Positions 9,366 through 19,343 of a stretch of DNA of 64,000 bases are shown piece after piece. Each line of letters begins with the position of its first letter. Within the stretch, counting starts at the first letter, position 1. Position numbers and translations under genes: made by a program. Source of the DNA: Riptortus pedestris (Eukaryota > Arthropoda > Insecta > Hemiptera > Alydidae); contig CM032232.1 of the NCBI GenBank assembly GCA_019009955.1, positions 71,804,001 through 71,868,000 on the forward strand, given 5' to 3'. The notes under the pieces were generated by a model, which did no database searches, was not told the DNA's origin, and saw only the letters and a list, made by a program, of their open reading frames with translations.

Positions 9366-10363
9366 CAGAGTTGGACAGTAATTAAATACTTTTGTAATTA
9401 ACTACTTTTTCAACTAATAAATACTAGTTATGTAATTGCAACTACAGTTACAAAAATGTAGTTGGTAACTGTAGTTGCATTTTCTTGGTTTCGCAATTAC
9501 AGTAATTGTAGTTGGTATTCATAAATCCAACTACTAATTGAAATAAAAAGTAGTTATAAAAATAATTACAATTACTAGTTGTAATTGTAACTGTAGTTAT
9601 TGAGTAATAATTACAACTACATATAGATCAGCTGTTTTTTACCTTCCAAAGAATGAATATATTTTGATCGCCTCTATATAAATATTTACATTCGTGGTGT
9701 TGATGAATGGATCATCTGAGATGAGCCATGTTCAATTGATGCTCAGAAAAACTGAAGGTGGACGCTCCAATCGTTTCACTCTCTTGTCCTCGCGCGTGAT
9801 AGTTAAAACGAGAACTCCTTATTTTTTGGAGCAGAGCAGTAGAGAGATTATTTTCTTTTGCATCGATGGCAAAAGCCCCAAAATCATATTTGATCATATT
9901 TTGATTTTGAGCTATTGCCTGTCTTACAAAATTCTGAGTTAAGAGTAATTTTATGGCTATTTTTTTTTTAAATTGTATAGTTAAAAAGTATTATTTAATT
10001 TCATTCGACTCGGGAAAATATAAAAAGGAATATATTATTATCGTTTGTTAAGGAAAATATACTATTTTCGTTAGTTTTCATTTATTTGCATTAAAATTAC
10101 TTTCTGTTATTGTAATAATGTAGTATATGTAATATAATAAAGCTTTGAACATAAAGAGATTGGATGTAGTTATTTCATAACAGCCTCAACTACTTCAGTC
10201 AGTGTTTCACACAGTTTTTTAAAGTAACTACCCAAGTAACTGTAGTTCCAACTACAACTACAGTTACAATTACTAACTGTAGTTGTGAAATTTCAATTAC
10301 AATTACTTTAGTTGAAAAATATAGTTGCCCATTACTAATAACTAATTACATTAGTAGTTGTAA

Positions 10364-10365
<2 letters not shown>

Positions 10366-10417
<52 letters not shown>
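10366..10417. repeat. (TA)n at Helitron 5' end
   Basis: About 26 TA units, part of the Helitron 5' terminus. Confidence 0.95.
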
Positions 10418-10421
<4 letters not shown>

Positions 10422-10559
10422 TGTAACCTCTGTCTGTACATTGATTTTTTTCGCGAAATTTCAGGATAACTTTTCGTTTCACATGTCACAGACACCATAA
10501 CTGCATTTTGTTTCTTTGGTGTCTGTTTGTTTGTTTGTTACCTTTTCACGCATAAACGG

Positions 10560-11060
10560 CTGAACCGAATTTTATGAAACTTGGTATGTATATTACTACT
10601 AAGCCAACTTAGACTTTAGGCTATATTAATATCCTCTGAGACGAACAGGAGTGGGGGTTATAAGGGAAGCCTGAAATTAAAAATAGCGCTATTTCGTTTC
10701 CTATTGGGTTTTCGGCAAATATGAACATATCAAAAGTTGTTTATTTTGTTATTTAGAGTAACTTTTGTTATATAACCTTTTTTCGTATACCGTATTATAA
10801 ACGAGATATACGCTAAAACCTGTAGCGGACGTGAACAATTTTATTTGGGACAAAAGACCCAACCGAAATAAATAAAACTCGGTATATGTATTAGCACTAA
10901 CGCTTTAATTATAACAAGCCGTACCAACATTTCTAGGGACGGGCAGGAGTGGGGGTTATAAGGGAAGCCAGAAATTAAAAATAGCGATATTTCTTTTCCT
11001 ATTTGTTTTTCGGCAAATATGAACATAACAAAAGTTGTTTACTTTGTTATTTAGAGAAAT
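10560..11060 (+). repeat. Internal tandem duplication in the Helitron
   Basis: The order CCGAA-TTTAT-AAACT-GGTAT, CAGGAGTGGGGGTTATAAGG, GAAATTAAAAATAGCG, TTTTCGGCAAATATGAACAT and AAAAGTTGTTTA-TTTGTTAT occurs twice, offset by about 280 bp, with roughly 80-90% agreement by eye. The same units, reversed, appear at 11750-12235, so multi-unit interiors are a property of the family. Confidence 0.85.
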
Positions 11061-11461
11061 TTGCTCAAAAATTCTATTATTAAAAATAATATGAACTACC
11101 AGGTACCTCAGCTGGAATAATTAATTCTAATTATAATATATTATTATAATATTTTGTCCTTAATAATTTAAATCTATGCATAATGGACAGGGAACGGGAA
11201 ATATGTCAATATGGAGGACAGTGAAGACTGAAAAGAATTAATTTTATTATTAAGAAATGCCAACAACGGGTATTAACCCTAAACACTGGACGGGTAAATG
11301 TCAAAATATTGTGCAAAGTAAAGCCTTGCCAACAAAATTCAATCGCCATCCAGCCTCAAATGAATTCCCGGGCAAAGCCGGGTATCTGACCTAGTTGTAA
11401 CTATATTTTAACTAATGTAGTTATAACTTGTAACTTGTAATTACAATTTTGCCCAACTCTG

Positions 11462-11469
11462 CCTATAAC
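11462..11469. repeat. hAT target-site duplication, right
   Basis: CCTATAAC, identical to 9358-9365. Confidence 0.93.
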
Positions 11470-11749
11470 TTCCGCTATCGCTCCTTGTGCCAATTCAGCA
11501 TGACTTTGTTTAAATAATACATTATACAAATAAAATAATGCTCTTACAGTTTACATTTCTATAGGAAATAAATAACAAAGTTATTGTCTAAGAAAAATAA
11601 GTAAATGAGATGGAGGCGACGGAGATATATAACCCTACTAATCAGAATCATATTTAGAATTATCATATGTGACTAAAACCATCATCATTTGTCATAAAAT
11701 GCATTCATTAAAAACACTTAGATAAACATTAATAAAATTAATGCCACTA

Positions 11750-12235
11750 TAGTTTTAGCGTATATCCCGTGTTTACTTCATTTTACCAAAAAAGTGAATG
11801 CAAAAAAGTTACTCTAAATAATAAAACAAACAACTTTTGTTATGTGCATGTTTGCCAAGAATCTAATAGGAAACGAAATATCACAATTTTTTATTTATGC
11901 CTCCCTCATAACCTCCACTCCCGTTTGGACCTAAAAAATTTAATATAGCTTACAATCATCAAAGAATTAATGATAATTCACATACATTAGGTTCAATCTT
12001 TGGTGTCCAACAAAATTGTTGGCTCCGCTTTAGTTTTTAATGCATATCTCCTTTATACTTTGTTATACGGCAAAAGTGAATATAACAAATGCTACTTTAA
12101 ATAACAAAATAACCAACTTTTTTCATGTGCATATTTGCAGAAAAACCAGTAGAAAACGAAATACCGCTATTTTTAATTGCAGGCCTCCCCTACAATCCCT
12201 ACTCCTGCCCGTCCCTAGAAATAGAACCAACAGCG
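11750..12235 (-). mobile_element. Helitron interior fragment (two repeat units)
   Basis: On the plus strand the order is TTTAGCGTATATCCCGT, AACAACTTTTGTTATGTGCA, GGAAACGAAATAT, CCTCATAACCTCCACTCCCG. The same order recurs from 12030 to 12225, ending CTACTCCTGCCCGTCCCTAG. This is the reverse complement of the duplicated interior of the Helitron at 10364-11394. No terminal TC or CTAG is evident, so it is a degraded internal piece. Confidence 0.8.
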
Positions 12236-12589
12236 AAAATTTGGAAAGAGTTCAAACAGTGAGGAGTGGTAAACAAATAAATGCAGTTAGAAAGCGCCGA
12301 CATAATTGAAAATAGTAGCAACGCCAAAGCTGAGTCACGACAGAGCGGGCGATCCTTGGGGCAGATAAGATCACTCCTCAATACGTTCACCGGAAACTAA
12401 GTTTCAGACCACCAGCTTTCTCAACATCCACATTCTTCACGCTGCTGAGAAACCCACCTTAATAGTAAAACTAATATTCAAGTTAGTCTAATTATTTATT
12501 TTGGATCGTTCGCTGCGAGGCGATATTGCTCATCAAAAAAACAATGAATATAAACAAAATACAAAAATGAAAATATGAAGAAAAAATTA
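12236..12589. other. No feature recognised
   Basis: Unassigned AT-rich DNA between Helitron fragment and minisatellite. Confidence 0.4.
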
Positions 12590-13275
12590 AATATTACAAT
12601 TAGAACAGAACAAACTAAGAACGCAAACAAATAACATAACGCATTTAAATAACAGAACAGAAACTAATAACAAATCGCAACTAAATAACAGAACGCAGCC
12701 AAATAACAAAACGCCACTAAATAACAGAACGCAACCGAATAACAAAGCGCAACTAAATAACAGAACACAACCAAATAACAAAACTCAAATAAATAACAGA
12801 ACGCAACCGAATAACAAAACTCAAATAAATAACAGAATGCAGCCAAATAACAAAACGCAACCAAATAACAAAACGCAATCAAATAACAAAACGCAACTAA
12901 ATAACAGAACACAACCAAATAACAAAACGCAACTAAATAACAGAACACAACCAAATAACAAAACGCAACTAAATAACAGAACACAACCAAATAACAAAAC
13001 TCAAATAAATAACAGAACACAACCAAATAACAAAACTCAAATAAATAACAGAACGCAACCGAATAACAAAACTCAAATAAATAACAGAATGCAGCCAAAT
13101 AACAAAACGCCACTAAATAACAGAACGCAACCGAATAACAAAACGCAACTAAATAACAGATCACAACCAAATAACAAAACTGAAATAAATAACAGAACGC
13201 AACCGAATAACAAAACTCAAATAAATAACAACGCAACCAAATAGACAAAAAAAACACGAATCAACAAATAACAAA
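12590..13275. repeat. 18-bp minisatellite with 36-bp higher-order pattern
   Basis: About 35 units of the pattern AAATAACA-AACGCAAC-, alternating AACAAAACGCAACTAAAT-like and AACAGAACACAACCAAAT-like units, so an 18-bp unit often repeats as a 36-bp pair. Blocks of several units are themselves repeated (for example the stretch starting near 12785 recurs near 13045), which suggests unequal exchange. Because 18 is a multiple of 3, both strands stay open: plus 12837-13244 reads (Asn-Asn-Lys/Arg-Thr-Gln-x)n and minus 13257-12664 reads (Cys-Tyr-Leu-Val-Ala-Phe)n. I treat these as by-products, since no splice signal, conserved start or flanking domain supports coding. Confidence 0.92.
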
Positions 13276-13495
13276 ACAAAACATTAAATTCTAAAACAAA
13301 AGATCTTGTAAGGAAACTAGATAATTAAAAACTATAAAGACTAATAAAATTACGAAAACAATTATATACTTTCAATGGTTAAAAATAAAACTAAAATCAA
13401 ATAAATAAAAATTAGTATGTACATTAATAAAATGATCAGACTAAATTGTCTAATATTTAAAATATTTACAATCATATGCTCTCACTTTCCCTATC

Positions 13496-13498
13496 ACA

Positions 13499-13578
<80 letters not shown>
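13496..13578. repeat. (CA)n microsatellite
   Basis: About 40 CA dinucleotides, uninterrupted, one of the longest tracts here. Confidence 0.96.
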
Positions 13579-13583
<5 letters not shown>

Positions 13584-13934
13584 ACATTTTAGCTGGAGTT
13601 AAAAATAATTAAAATAATTGCTAATTAGAGTAAGCAAGAAATAAAGTATTATAAATAAATCTATGGCGAGTGATATGTCGGTGGATTAAAATATTTTATT
13701 TTTTGTTATTTAATTATGTGGAGTACACATATAACTATTGCTTCCTTTAAACTTCGATGGACAAATATTTTATCTGGCAAGCCAAATTGTGATCGAAGAT
13801 CTAACCTCAACACCCAGGAGAAAAAATCTAACTCGGAACCACCAATGTTTAATAAGTTTAAATGTTAAAATGAAGCCATTCATCAACCGTGTCATTTAAA
13901 AAGTAGCTTTCTAAAATGAAATTCGAGCCTGATC
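13579..13934. other. No feature recognised
   Basis: AT-rich DNA without identifiable coding or repeat signals. Confidence 0.4.
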
Positions 13935-14150
13935 TTATTCCAAAAACCAAATACGATTTTTGAATTATGTGTCTGTTCATTGTTGGCTCTCTTTTTACGT
14001 CTAACGGACTGAACCGTGTTTGATGAAACCTAGTATGTGTGTTACCGGTAACCCAACTTAAAATTTTGGCAAAGGTACTAATATTTTTAGAGTCCAACTG
14101 GAGTGGACGTTGTAAGGCAAGAAATGAAAATCAAATTTTCCGTTTCCTAT
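13935..14150 (+). mobile_element. Helitron interior fragment, 5' region
   Basis: Matches the Helitron at 10500-10700: TGTGTCTGTTCATTGTTGGC, CTGAACCG-GTTTGATGAAAC, GGTATGT-type, then TTTTTAGAGTCCAACTGGAG and the TTTCCGTTTCCTAT stretch. Termini are absent. It directly precedes an AGCAG element fragment. Confidence 0.65.
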
Positions 14151-14183
14151 CCTTGTACACACTAATGTACTATAACAAAAAAT

Positions 14184-14585
14184 GATTATACGAAATTTCC
14201 TCAAACGTCCATCGATCCTACCCTGGATATGACGAAAACAAGGGCCGTTGAAAACTGAATATATACGTATATCTATTAACGCTCTAGCTGTCGCAATTTC
14301 TGTTTAATCATTACCAAACTCGATATTTAAACTAAAGATAAAATTCGTTAATGGCGGAAATCCGAAAAGTAGGAGGGTTCAAAGAGAGAGGTAATTTTGA
14401 AATTCTCTATCTTGAATACTATGCGAGATATTTGCATATTTCAGTTTTCGGTATTCAATAAATCCCCACTAATACTCATTAACAATAAACTGTAATATCA
14501 TAAAACACTTCATTCCAAGGTTAAATTCAAATTATTATTTTCATTGAGCTTTTACTTTGCGAGATGCATGGAAATACGTTGTTTT
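14184..14585 (+). mobile_element. AGCAG element, internally deleted copy
   Basis: Starts mid left module (CGAAATTTCCTCAAACGTCC, ATCGATCCTACCC, GACGAAAACAAGGGCCGTTG), has a near-absent microsatellite, then CGCTCTAGCTGTCGCAATTT and the right module with a deletion between the GGAGGGTT and AATTCTCTATCTTGAATACT blocks. It stops at GAGATGCATGGAAATACG, short of the 3' hairpin. Confidence 0.8.
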
Positions 14586-14895
14586 GGCGTCATCAATTAC
14601 GATTTTACGATCTTCACTCGAAAATGTTTATTTGATCTATACCATAATCAATATTTAACCGTTTAATTTATTACTAAAATTTATAATCGATATTAAATGG
14701 TTTAATTCAACACTAAAATTTATAGTAGTTAATGGCAGTAACTGGTCCTTAAGGGTGGGGGTTAGATGGGGAGGGAATTCGAAAATTTAAAATATCTCCG
14801 GAATTATCAGTTTAATCGAAAAATATTACGGAACCATCCCGGTTAAGCTATTGAAACATGTTGTTTTATTCACTTTTTTCGTAGCTTATGTATTG
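14586..14895 (+). mobile_element. AGCAG element, second degenerate right module
   Basis: A further right module follows in the same orientation: AATATTTAACCGTTTAAT, GTTAATGGCAGTAACTGGTC, GGGGGTTAGATGGGGAGGGA, ATATCTCCGGAATTATCAG. It includes a short local duplication of TTTA-ATT-A-TACTAAAATTTATA. Both module tips are missing. Confidence 0.6.
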
Positions 14896-15159
14896 TGTGT
14901 GTATGTGGGTGTGAATGTGGGGGCGGAGCGTACATATACATATATATCAACAAAGCTATATGGAACAAAGCAATTTAATTATATGAAATAGCTACATAAG
15001 TGGCTAGCTCATGATGCTGAGTTGGAGAACAGACAGAAATTCAGCTTCAAACCTATTAGTATCTTCTGTTTATTTATGGTGGCTGGATGAATCCCATTTT
15101 CACAGTATAAGTGAAATCTACACTACAAAATATTTAATTCCCATTACAGAAATATGTTT

Positions 15160-15330
15160 ATAATTATTTATTAACTTCCACTTTGAACTACTAAAGCATT
15201 GGGGTAACTACAAGTAACCACCTTTTTTAATCAAAGGAGTAAGGTTTTATTTCTTTTTTTTTCAATTAGATCACCACTAAATGCATTTCTATTAACCAGG
15301 TGAGAATCGAACGCAAGACAATTATAGTAT
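15160..15330 (-). mobile_element. tRNA-derived SINE, diverged
   Basis: Plus-strand order: TTATTTATTAACTTCCACTT, a GGGGTAACTACAAGTAACCACC block, GGAGTAAGGTTTTATTT, then CCAGGTGAGAATCGAACGC, a reversed B box. This is the family body and head read backwards, with an insertion of T-rich DNA near 15250. Confidence 0.7.
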
Positions 15331-15609
15331 TATTTATTTCCAATTATAGTTTATTGTAATAATACAAGTATTATTGGTACACAATTCCTTTCCCAGTGTA
15401 AGACAAATATATGTTCACCTAAGGTCTTGGCGGTTCGACAGTACTTACCAAAGTGACAGTAGAAGCGGCAGAGATGCTTCCCGTTGGATCACCACATGAC
15501 CGTACCGTTAAATTCCCATTCTCACGTGTGTAAGGCTGTCTCTTTCTCCAACACTCCCGCGCCTATGCCGCTCAACCATTTATGGATATTTTTAAATCTG
15601 AGTTTACAA
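15331..15609. other. No gene; moderately GC-rich
   Basis: Slightly more GC than its surroundings around 15420-15590, but no open frame with recognisable content or splice-site pair was found. Confidence 0.35.
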
Positions 15610-15771
15610 CATTGTTATACTTAAGATAACAAGTATTCCAAAAGTCCTCCTTTCAGGTGGAAAAAGAAGAGTATTAAATGAATTTAATTAACTTTGGTTA
15701 AATTTTCAGAAACTAATTACATGCGGTGTTCTCCAAGGTTCAATATTAGGTCCATTACTATTTTGAATATA

Positions 15772-15980
15772 AACTGCTCAAAAATGAATAGGGATATTGG
15801 CAGTTTTGTGGTATGTATGGGGCCTAGAATATATTTTTTTTTATTATAAATATCATTAATATTTATTAGAAATTATTGTCTTTTTTCCCCCATAAAAAAG
15901 AAATTTAATTAAGATCGATTTAATTAAAATTAATAGGAGAAGAAAAAATAACCAATATCCCTATTCATTTTTGAGCAGTA
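15772..15980. mobile_element. Tc1/mariner-type MITE, copy 1
   Basis: Flanked by TA on each side. The terminal inverted repeats are about 28 bp: AACTGCTCAAAAATGAATAG plus GGATATTGG, and its complement ending TTTTTGAGCAGTA. The interior holds T-rich and AT-rich DNA with a second palindrome around AATTAAGATCGATTTAATT. At 209 bp it has no coding capacity. Removing it and one TA restores the LINE reading frame exactly, which confirms the boundaries. A second copy lies at 59256-59466. Confidence 0.95.
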
Positions 15981-16052
15981 TATATAAAAGACCACCCAGC
16001 TAACTTTAAACCAACAAAAACTATTTTTTATGCGGATGAAACCAGTATAACT

Positions 16053-16611
16053 ATACATTTGTCTGTTACCGCTCTAGCGGTCGCAATTTTTGTTTGATCG
16101 TTACCAAACTCGGAATTTAATCGTTTCATGTAAAAAGGAAGATCAAGTTCGTTAATGACTGAAATCGGACCAGTGGGAGGGGGGGTTTAGAGGGGAGGAT
16201 TTTCAAAAAGTCGATATATCTCCGTTATTATGCGCCGGATCGAAATATTGTATAGAGTAAATCTTATTGCAAATTCAATTTACTATAAATATTGTTCTAT
16301 ACATTTTTTCTGTATCTTGAATATTAACCGAGATATTTGCATTTGTATTCTGCGTGTGGTCGCCAGTAGGCTACGTTCGGACTTTCCGCCGAGAGCTCTG
16401 GTGGCCGTTTTCATAACTATTCGTCCCTCGTGAATAGGTTTAGAGGTTAGGTTAACTGTTTTTTGGGGCTAGAAACTACTGGGTTATTACGCCCTAAATA
16501 ATGTTTTAGGTTTAGAGGTTTCTTACTACTGCAGTTGTTATTAGGCAGATTTCTCTATTGCAAAACCACGTAGGAAATCTGCTTAGTTTACGCAGCCCCT
16601 GCGTGACGGAC
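16053..16611 (+). mobile_element. AGCAG element, right module only
   Basis: Begins at TTTGTCTGTTACCGCTCTAG, the point just after the usual microsatellite, and runs through the whole right module. It ends GGAAATCTGC, hairpin ACGCAGCCCCTGCGT, GACGGAC and TTTT (16612-16615). The middle carries a subfamily-specific segment (GCCGAGAGCTCTGGTGGCCG and a GGTTTAGAGGTTAGGTTAAC block) in place of the version seen at 1279. The left module and microsatellite are absent. Confidence 0.9.
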
Positions 16612-17577
16612 TTTTATGATTGACTGTGGGCAAACGCCTTGACTGGTTCAACCATATTGGAGACCGCTTTGCATCTTATTAAAATGTGTTAAAAAATATC
16701 TTCCAATGGAAACTCTATTATTAATATACAATGTATATTTTCATAGTCGGTTAACTTATGGTGTTATACATTGGGACAACTCCAAAAATCATATTTAAAT
16801 TGCAAAAGAGAGCAGTACGGCTTATATACAACAGAAAGTTGACACTTTTTCAGGAGTCAAAAATAATAACTTTTCCGTCAATATATATGTATCAAACAAT
16901 ATTGTTTGTGAAACAAAATATGAACTTGTTTTAGAAACAAACATAAATATTTCGCGAAAAGCGTATCATTATCGGGAATAAAACGCTTTAACGCTTTGCC
17001 TGATTGTATAAGATCTATTTAAAAATACTCTGTTTAAAAACTAAAGAACTTTATGAATGACGGATGTTTATTTTATTTTATTTATTTATTTTTTATGTAT
17101 TTCTTCTACATAGTAACCCTATGTGGGGGATTTTATTTTCTGCACATCCCAAGCATATTTGCATTATATGTACATTTTGTCAAAACATTTAACAATTTTT
17201 ATAAAATAATGTATATTACCTATCAGGAATTTCTATTGCTAGGAATAGGAAGATTTACCAGGCGGAAACGTTTGATAAAACTTCTCAAAAAAAAAAAATT
17301 ATTTTAACTCACTAAAGGGACAGATACTGAAATACGTCTAATCTACGTTTCCTTAATTTTCGAGTTTGCAAAATTGAAAAAATATCGTTACTTTGGCATT
17401 TATACAGAGAACTTAGTGATTGTAGACAATTCTTGGAATCATTATGTCTGATCATTACACTACAATTATGCAATGATCAAGGATGAAGATTAAAATTCCA
17501 AACACATGTATTTTTCCGAACCGCAATTCTATCACTGCTGCATTAACAAGAGAAAACAGCACGAGCACCACTTGTGG

Positions 17578-17578
17578 A

Positions 17579-17636
<58 letters not shown>

Positions 17637-17644
17637 GAGAGAGA
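17578..17644. repeat. (GT)n(GA)n compound microsatellite
   Basis: About 10 GT then about 22 GA dinucleotides with one TA interruption. Confidence 0.95.
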
Positions 17645-18499
17645 AATTAGGCCCTTTAGTTATCGATTTATAAATTGTATAAGTAGTCCTATAAGTTCAA
17701 TTGATGAGCTTCATAGGCGACAAAGGATGGCTTGATTTTTTTTCTGAAGAGGTATTAGTCCGATCTTCATTTAAATTTTAAAGCGTTGAAAGAAATTATG
17801 AGATAAAAAATATTTTTAAAAGCCAAGCTATTCAATATATAGTATATCAAATATTACTAAGTTTCAGTTTGGTGCCACTAGATGCCGCTAGCAGGGGCTA
17901 TCTGACCCAGTTGCTGGACCGGTCCAGAGGCTCAGACCTTCCAATCACACCCACCGACTGAACGCTATTTTTTCGCTAGTTTAACGCTTTAAATCTGTCA
18001 ACGGCACAATTTCCTGGAAAGATCACTAAAAACCCATAGCCACAATGCGTCCCTGGAAGGAATTGGCCTTTATAGAAAGCGGTGTAGGCTGCCTTCACCA
18101 GAAAATGTTACCCGTTAAATCTCATCGTCAATACTGGACAGGCCGAACAATTTTCACTTAAGGAGATAGCACAAGTATTTTAATTTTTTTTTTTTTACTT
18201 AGTAGAACGCTCACAAGACTCGAAATTCCTATAATGTTGCCACTTTTCTTATTTACTAACAAGGTGTCCTTCAAGGTTTTTGAAGGTGCTGGGCCTGTAT
18301 CACCATCATTGTGATCATCCCTCAAGGTCCCAGCCAGGTTTCACCAATTACTTTTTATTGAAAGAGCAGCTCATTTTAATAAACTCGTATTACCCTTTCG
18401 CCAGGGATTGACTGAGCAGTCACAGAGTGACCACTCTGGCGGAATATAGTAGAGTGTGCTATGAAAATATAACTGTTCTGTATGTAACTGTTCTGTTTT
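17645..18499. other. No gene recognised; GC-richer stretch 17870-18150
   Basis: The sub-region 17870-18150 is richer in GC than its flanks and contains GGTGCCACTAGATGCCGCTA, but no credible frame or repeat terminus was found. CAGAGTGACCACTCTG near 18423 is a short palindrome. Confidence 0.35.
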
Positions 18500-18567
18500 A
18501 GCAGATATTCCTTAAGGGAAACCAGCTATTAAAGTTGTACTCAAATGTCTATCGATCCTACCCAGGA

Positions 18568-18570
<3 letters not shown>
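18500..18570 (+). mobile_element. AGCAG element, left module tip
   Basis: Starts AGCAGATATTCCTTAAGGGA after TTTT, continues CAGCTATTAAAGTTGTACTC and ATCGATCCTACCCAGGAGA, then runs into (CA)n instead of (TA)n. There is no right module. Confidence 0.85.

Positions 18571-18599
<29 letters not shown>
18570..18599. repeat. (CA)n microsatellite
   Basis: About 14 CA units occupying the microsatellite slot of the AGCAG left module. Confidence 0.95.
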
Positions 18600-18601
<2 letters not shown>

Positions 18602-19140
18602 GTGTCCCAACTTCCCCTACTACCCCCCTTAAAATCTGCATAAATAAAAGGCTGAAACTTGGTACGCAATAATTGTGACCTGCGAATCTTTTCATTCCAT
18701 ATTCAATTTCGTAACCTTCTCCAATACTTCTCCAGCGACCATAACTTTGGAATTTCCAATGCAACGTCTTCCTTTTTATGACGAATTCTTGTAGAAAATC
18801 AAATTTAAAACGATTTTATATCGGTGAATTTTTCGATTTGACGCATCCTTTAGCCGTAAAATTCACAAATCTTTATTTCAGAAACACCACATTTTATTGA
18901 AGATTGCTGCGACATAAAAGTTGTAGCCAACAAAATTATCTTTAAAACAAGTCTGCAGAATGGATTCTTAATCCATTACAGTTACTAGTTTACCTCAAAA
19001 AAAAACAAAAAAAAAACACGTCATCATAACAAAAAACGTTCATAGAATTAATTTATTTTAAACTGATTACGCACTTCAAAAGACGGTATCTGGAATCCTT
19101 TTCGGCACTGGGTATTTCTGCTACTGAAATTGAATTTAAG
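18600..19140. mobile_element. Possible DNA-transposon end of unknown family
   Basis: Begins GGGTGTCCCAACTTCCCC directly after the (CA)n tract, a GGGTGTCCCA-type terminus seen at the ends of several arthropod DNA elements. It continues with unique sequence. I found no matching inverted end or target duplication, so the extent is a guess. Confidence 0.3.
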
Positions 19141-19226
19141 GCAAATTTTATTTTATTTTCCATGTCTTCAATATTCCGTGACCTATTCTGGGGTACGATG
19201 CTTTAACCCTCCCCCATAGAAAATAA

Positions 19227-19343
19227 CGCATTTCTGTCAGATCGGGTGGCCGCTTAGTCAACAATAAGAGAAATCTTTCCCCAACACAGTAACCGTCTTA
19301 CACACTAAGTGGCCACCCAGGTCACGCGATCTGACAGAAATGC
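19227..19343. repeat. Long hairpin (about 31-bp arms)
   Basis: The left arm GCATTTCTGTCAGATC then GGGTGGCCGCTTAGT pairs with the right arm ACTAAGTGGCCACCC then GATCTGACAGAAATGC. There is one mismatch and a 9-nt bulge (AGGTCACGC) in the right arm. The loop is about 45 nt. It is GC-richer than its flanks. Confidence 0.9.

Larger units (their letters stand above)
10364..11394 (+). mobile_element. Complete non-autonomous Helitron inside the hAT element
   Basis: The 5' end is TCTATATATAT directly after A, leading into (TA)n and GTGTAACCTCTGTCTGTACA. The 3' end has the hairpin CCCGG-GCAAAG-CCGGG (11367-11382), then eight bases and CTAG directly before T. This gives the A^T insertion, TC start, hairpin and CTRR end of canonical Helitrons, without target duplication. 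Restoring the flanks rejoins the hAT repeat as AGTTGTAA/TTGTAACT. At 1031 bp with no Rep/helicase frame it is non-autonomous. The interior carries two diverged copies of a unit about 280 bp long. Confidence 0.92.
9366..11461. mobile_element. Non-autonomous hAT transposon with nested Helitron
   Basis: The ends are CAGAGTTGGACAGTAATTA and, inverted, CAGAGTTGGGCAAAATTG. Both match the CAGAGTTGG-type hAT terminus and are flanked by a perfect 8-bp duplication, the length diagnostic of hAT. Both subterminal regions (9380-9625 and 10215-10363 plus 11395-11450) are packed with dozens of AGTTGTAATT, CTGTAGTTGCA and AATTACAACT motifs in both orientations, as expected for transposase-binding repeats. 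After removing the Helitron the element is about 1.06 kb. The only interior open frame (9694-9942, 82 codons) shows no transposase motif, so mobility would need a transposase supplied in trans. Confidence 0.92.
15610..17298 (+). pseudogene. LINE reverse transcriptase remnant broken by a MITE and an AGCAG element
   Basis: Before the first insertion the frame reads LITCGVLQGSILGPLLF, RT motif B. After the MITE it resumes IYIKDHPANFKPTKTIFYAD followed by ETSIT, the RT catalytic block, with Ala-Asp-Glu where Ala-Asp-Asp is expected. After the AGCAG copy (ending 16611) it continues RLDWFNHI, then SRLTYGVIHWDNSKNHI, a FKIQKRAVRLI-like stretch and LTFPSIYM, the C-terminal domain of CR1/Jockey-like LINEs. 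It ends near an A run at 17287-17298. Stop codons and at least one frameshift are present. About 60 residues normally found between the catalytic block and RLDW are missing, so the second insertion or a later event deleted LINE sequence. Confidence 0.85.

Noticed and set aside
12664..13257. 197-codon minus frame and 135-codon plus frame in the minisatellite
   Set aside because: Both follow from an 18-bp unit without stops; composition is purely repetitive and no splice or start context supports translation.
13496..13578. CRISPR-like regular repeats
   Set aside because: The regular arrays in this window are microsatellites and a minisatellite without unique spacers, in eukaryotic DNA.
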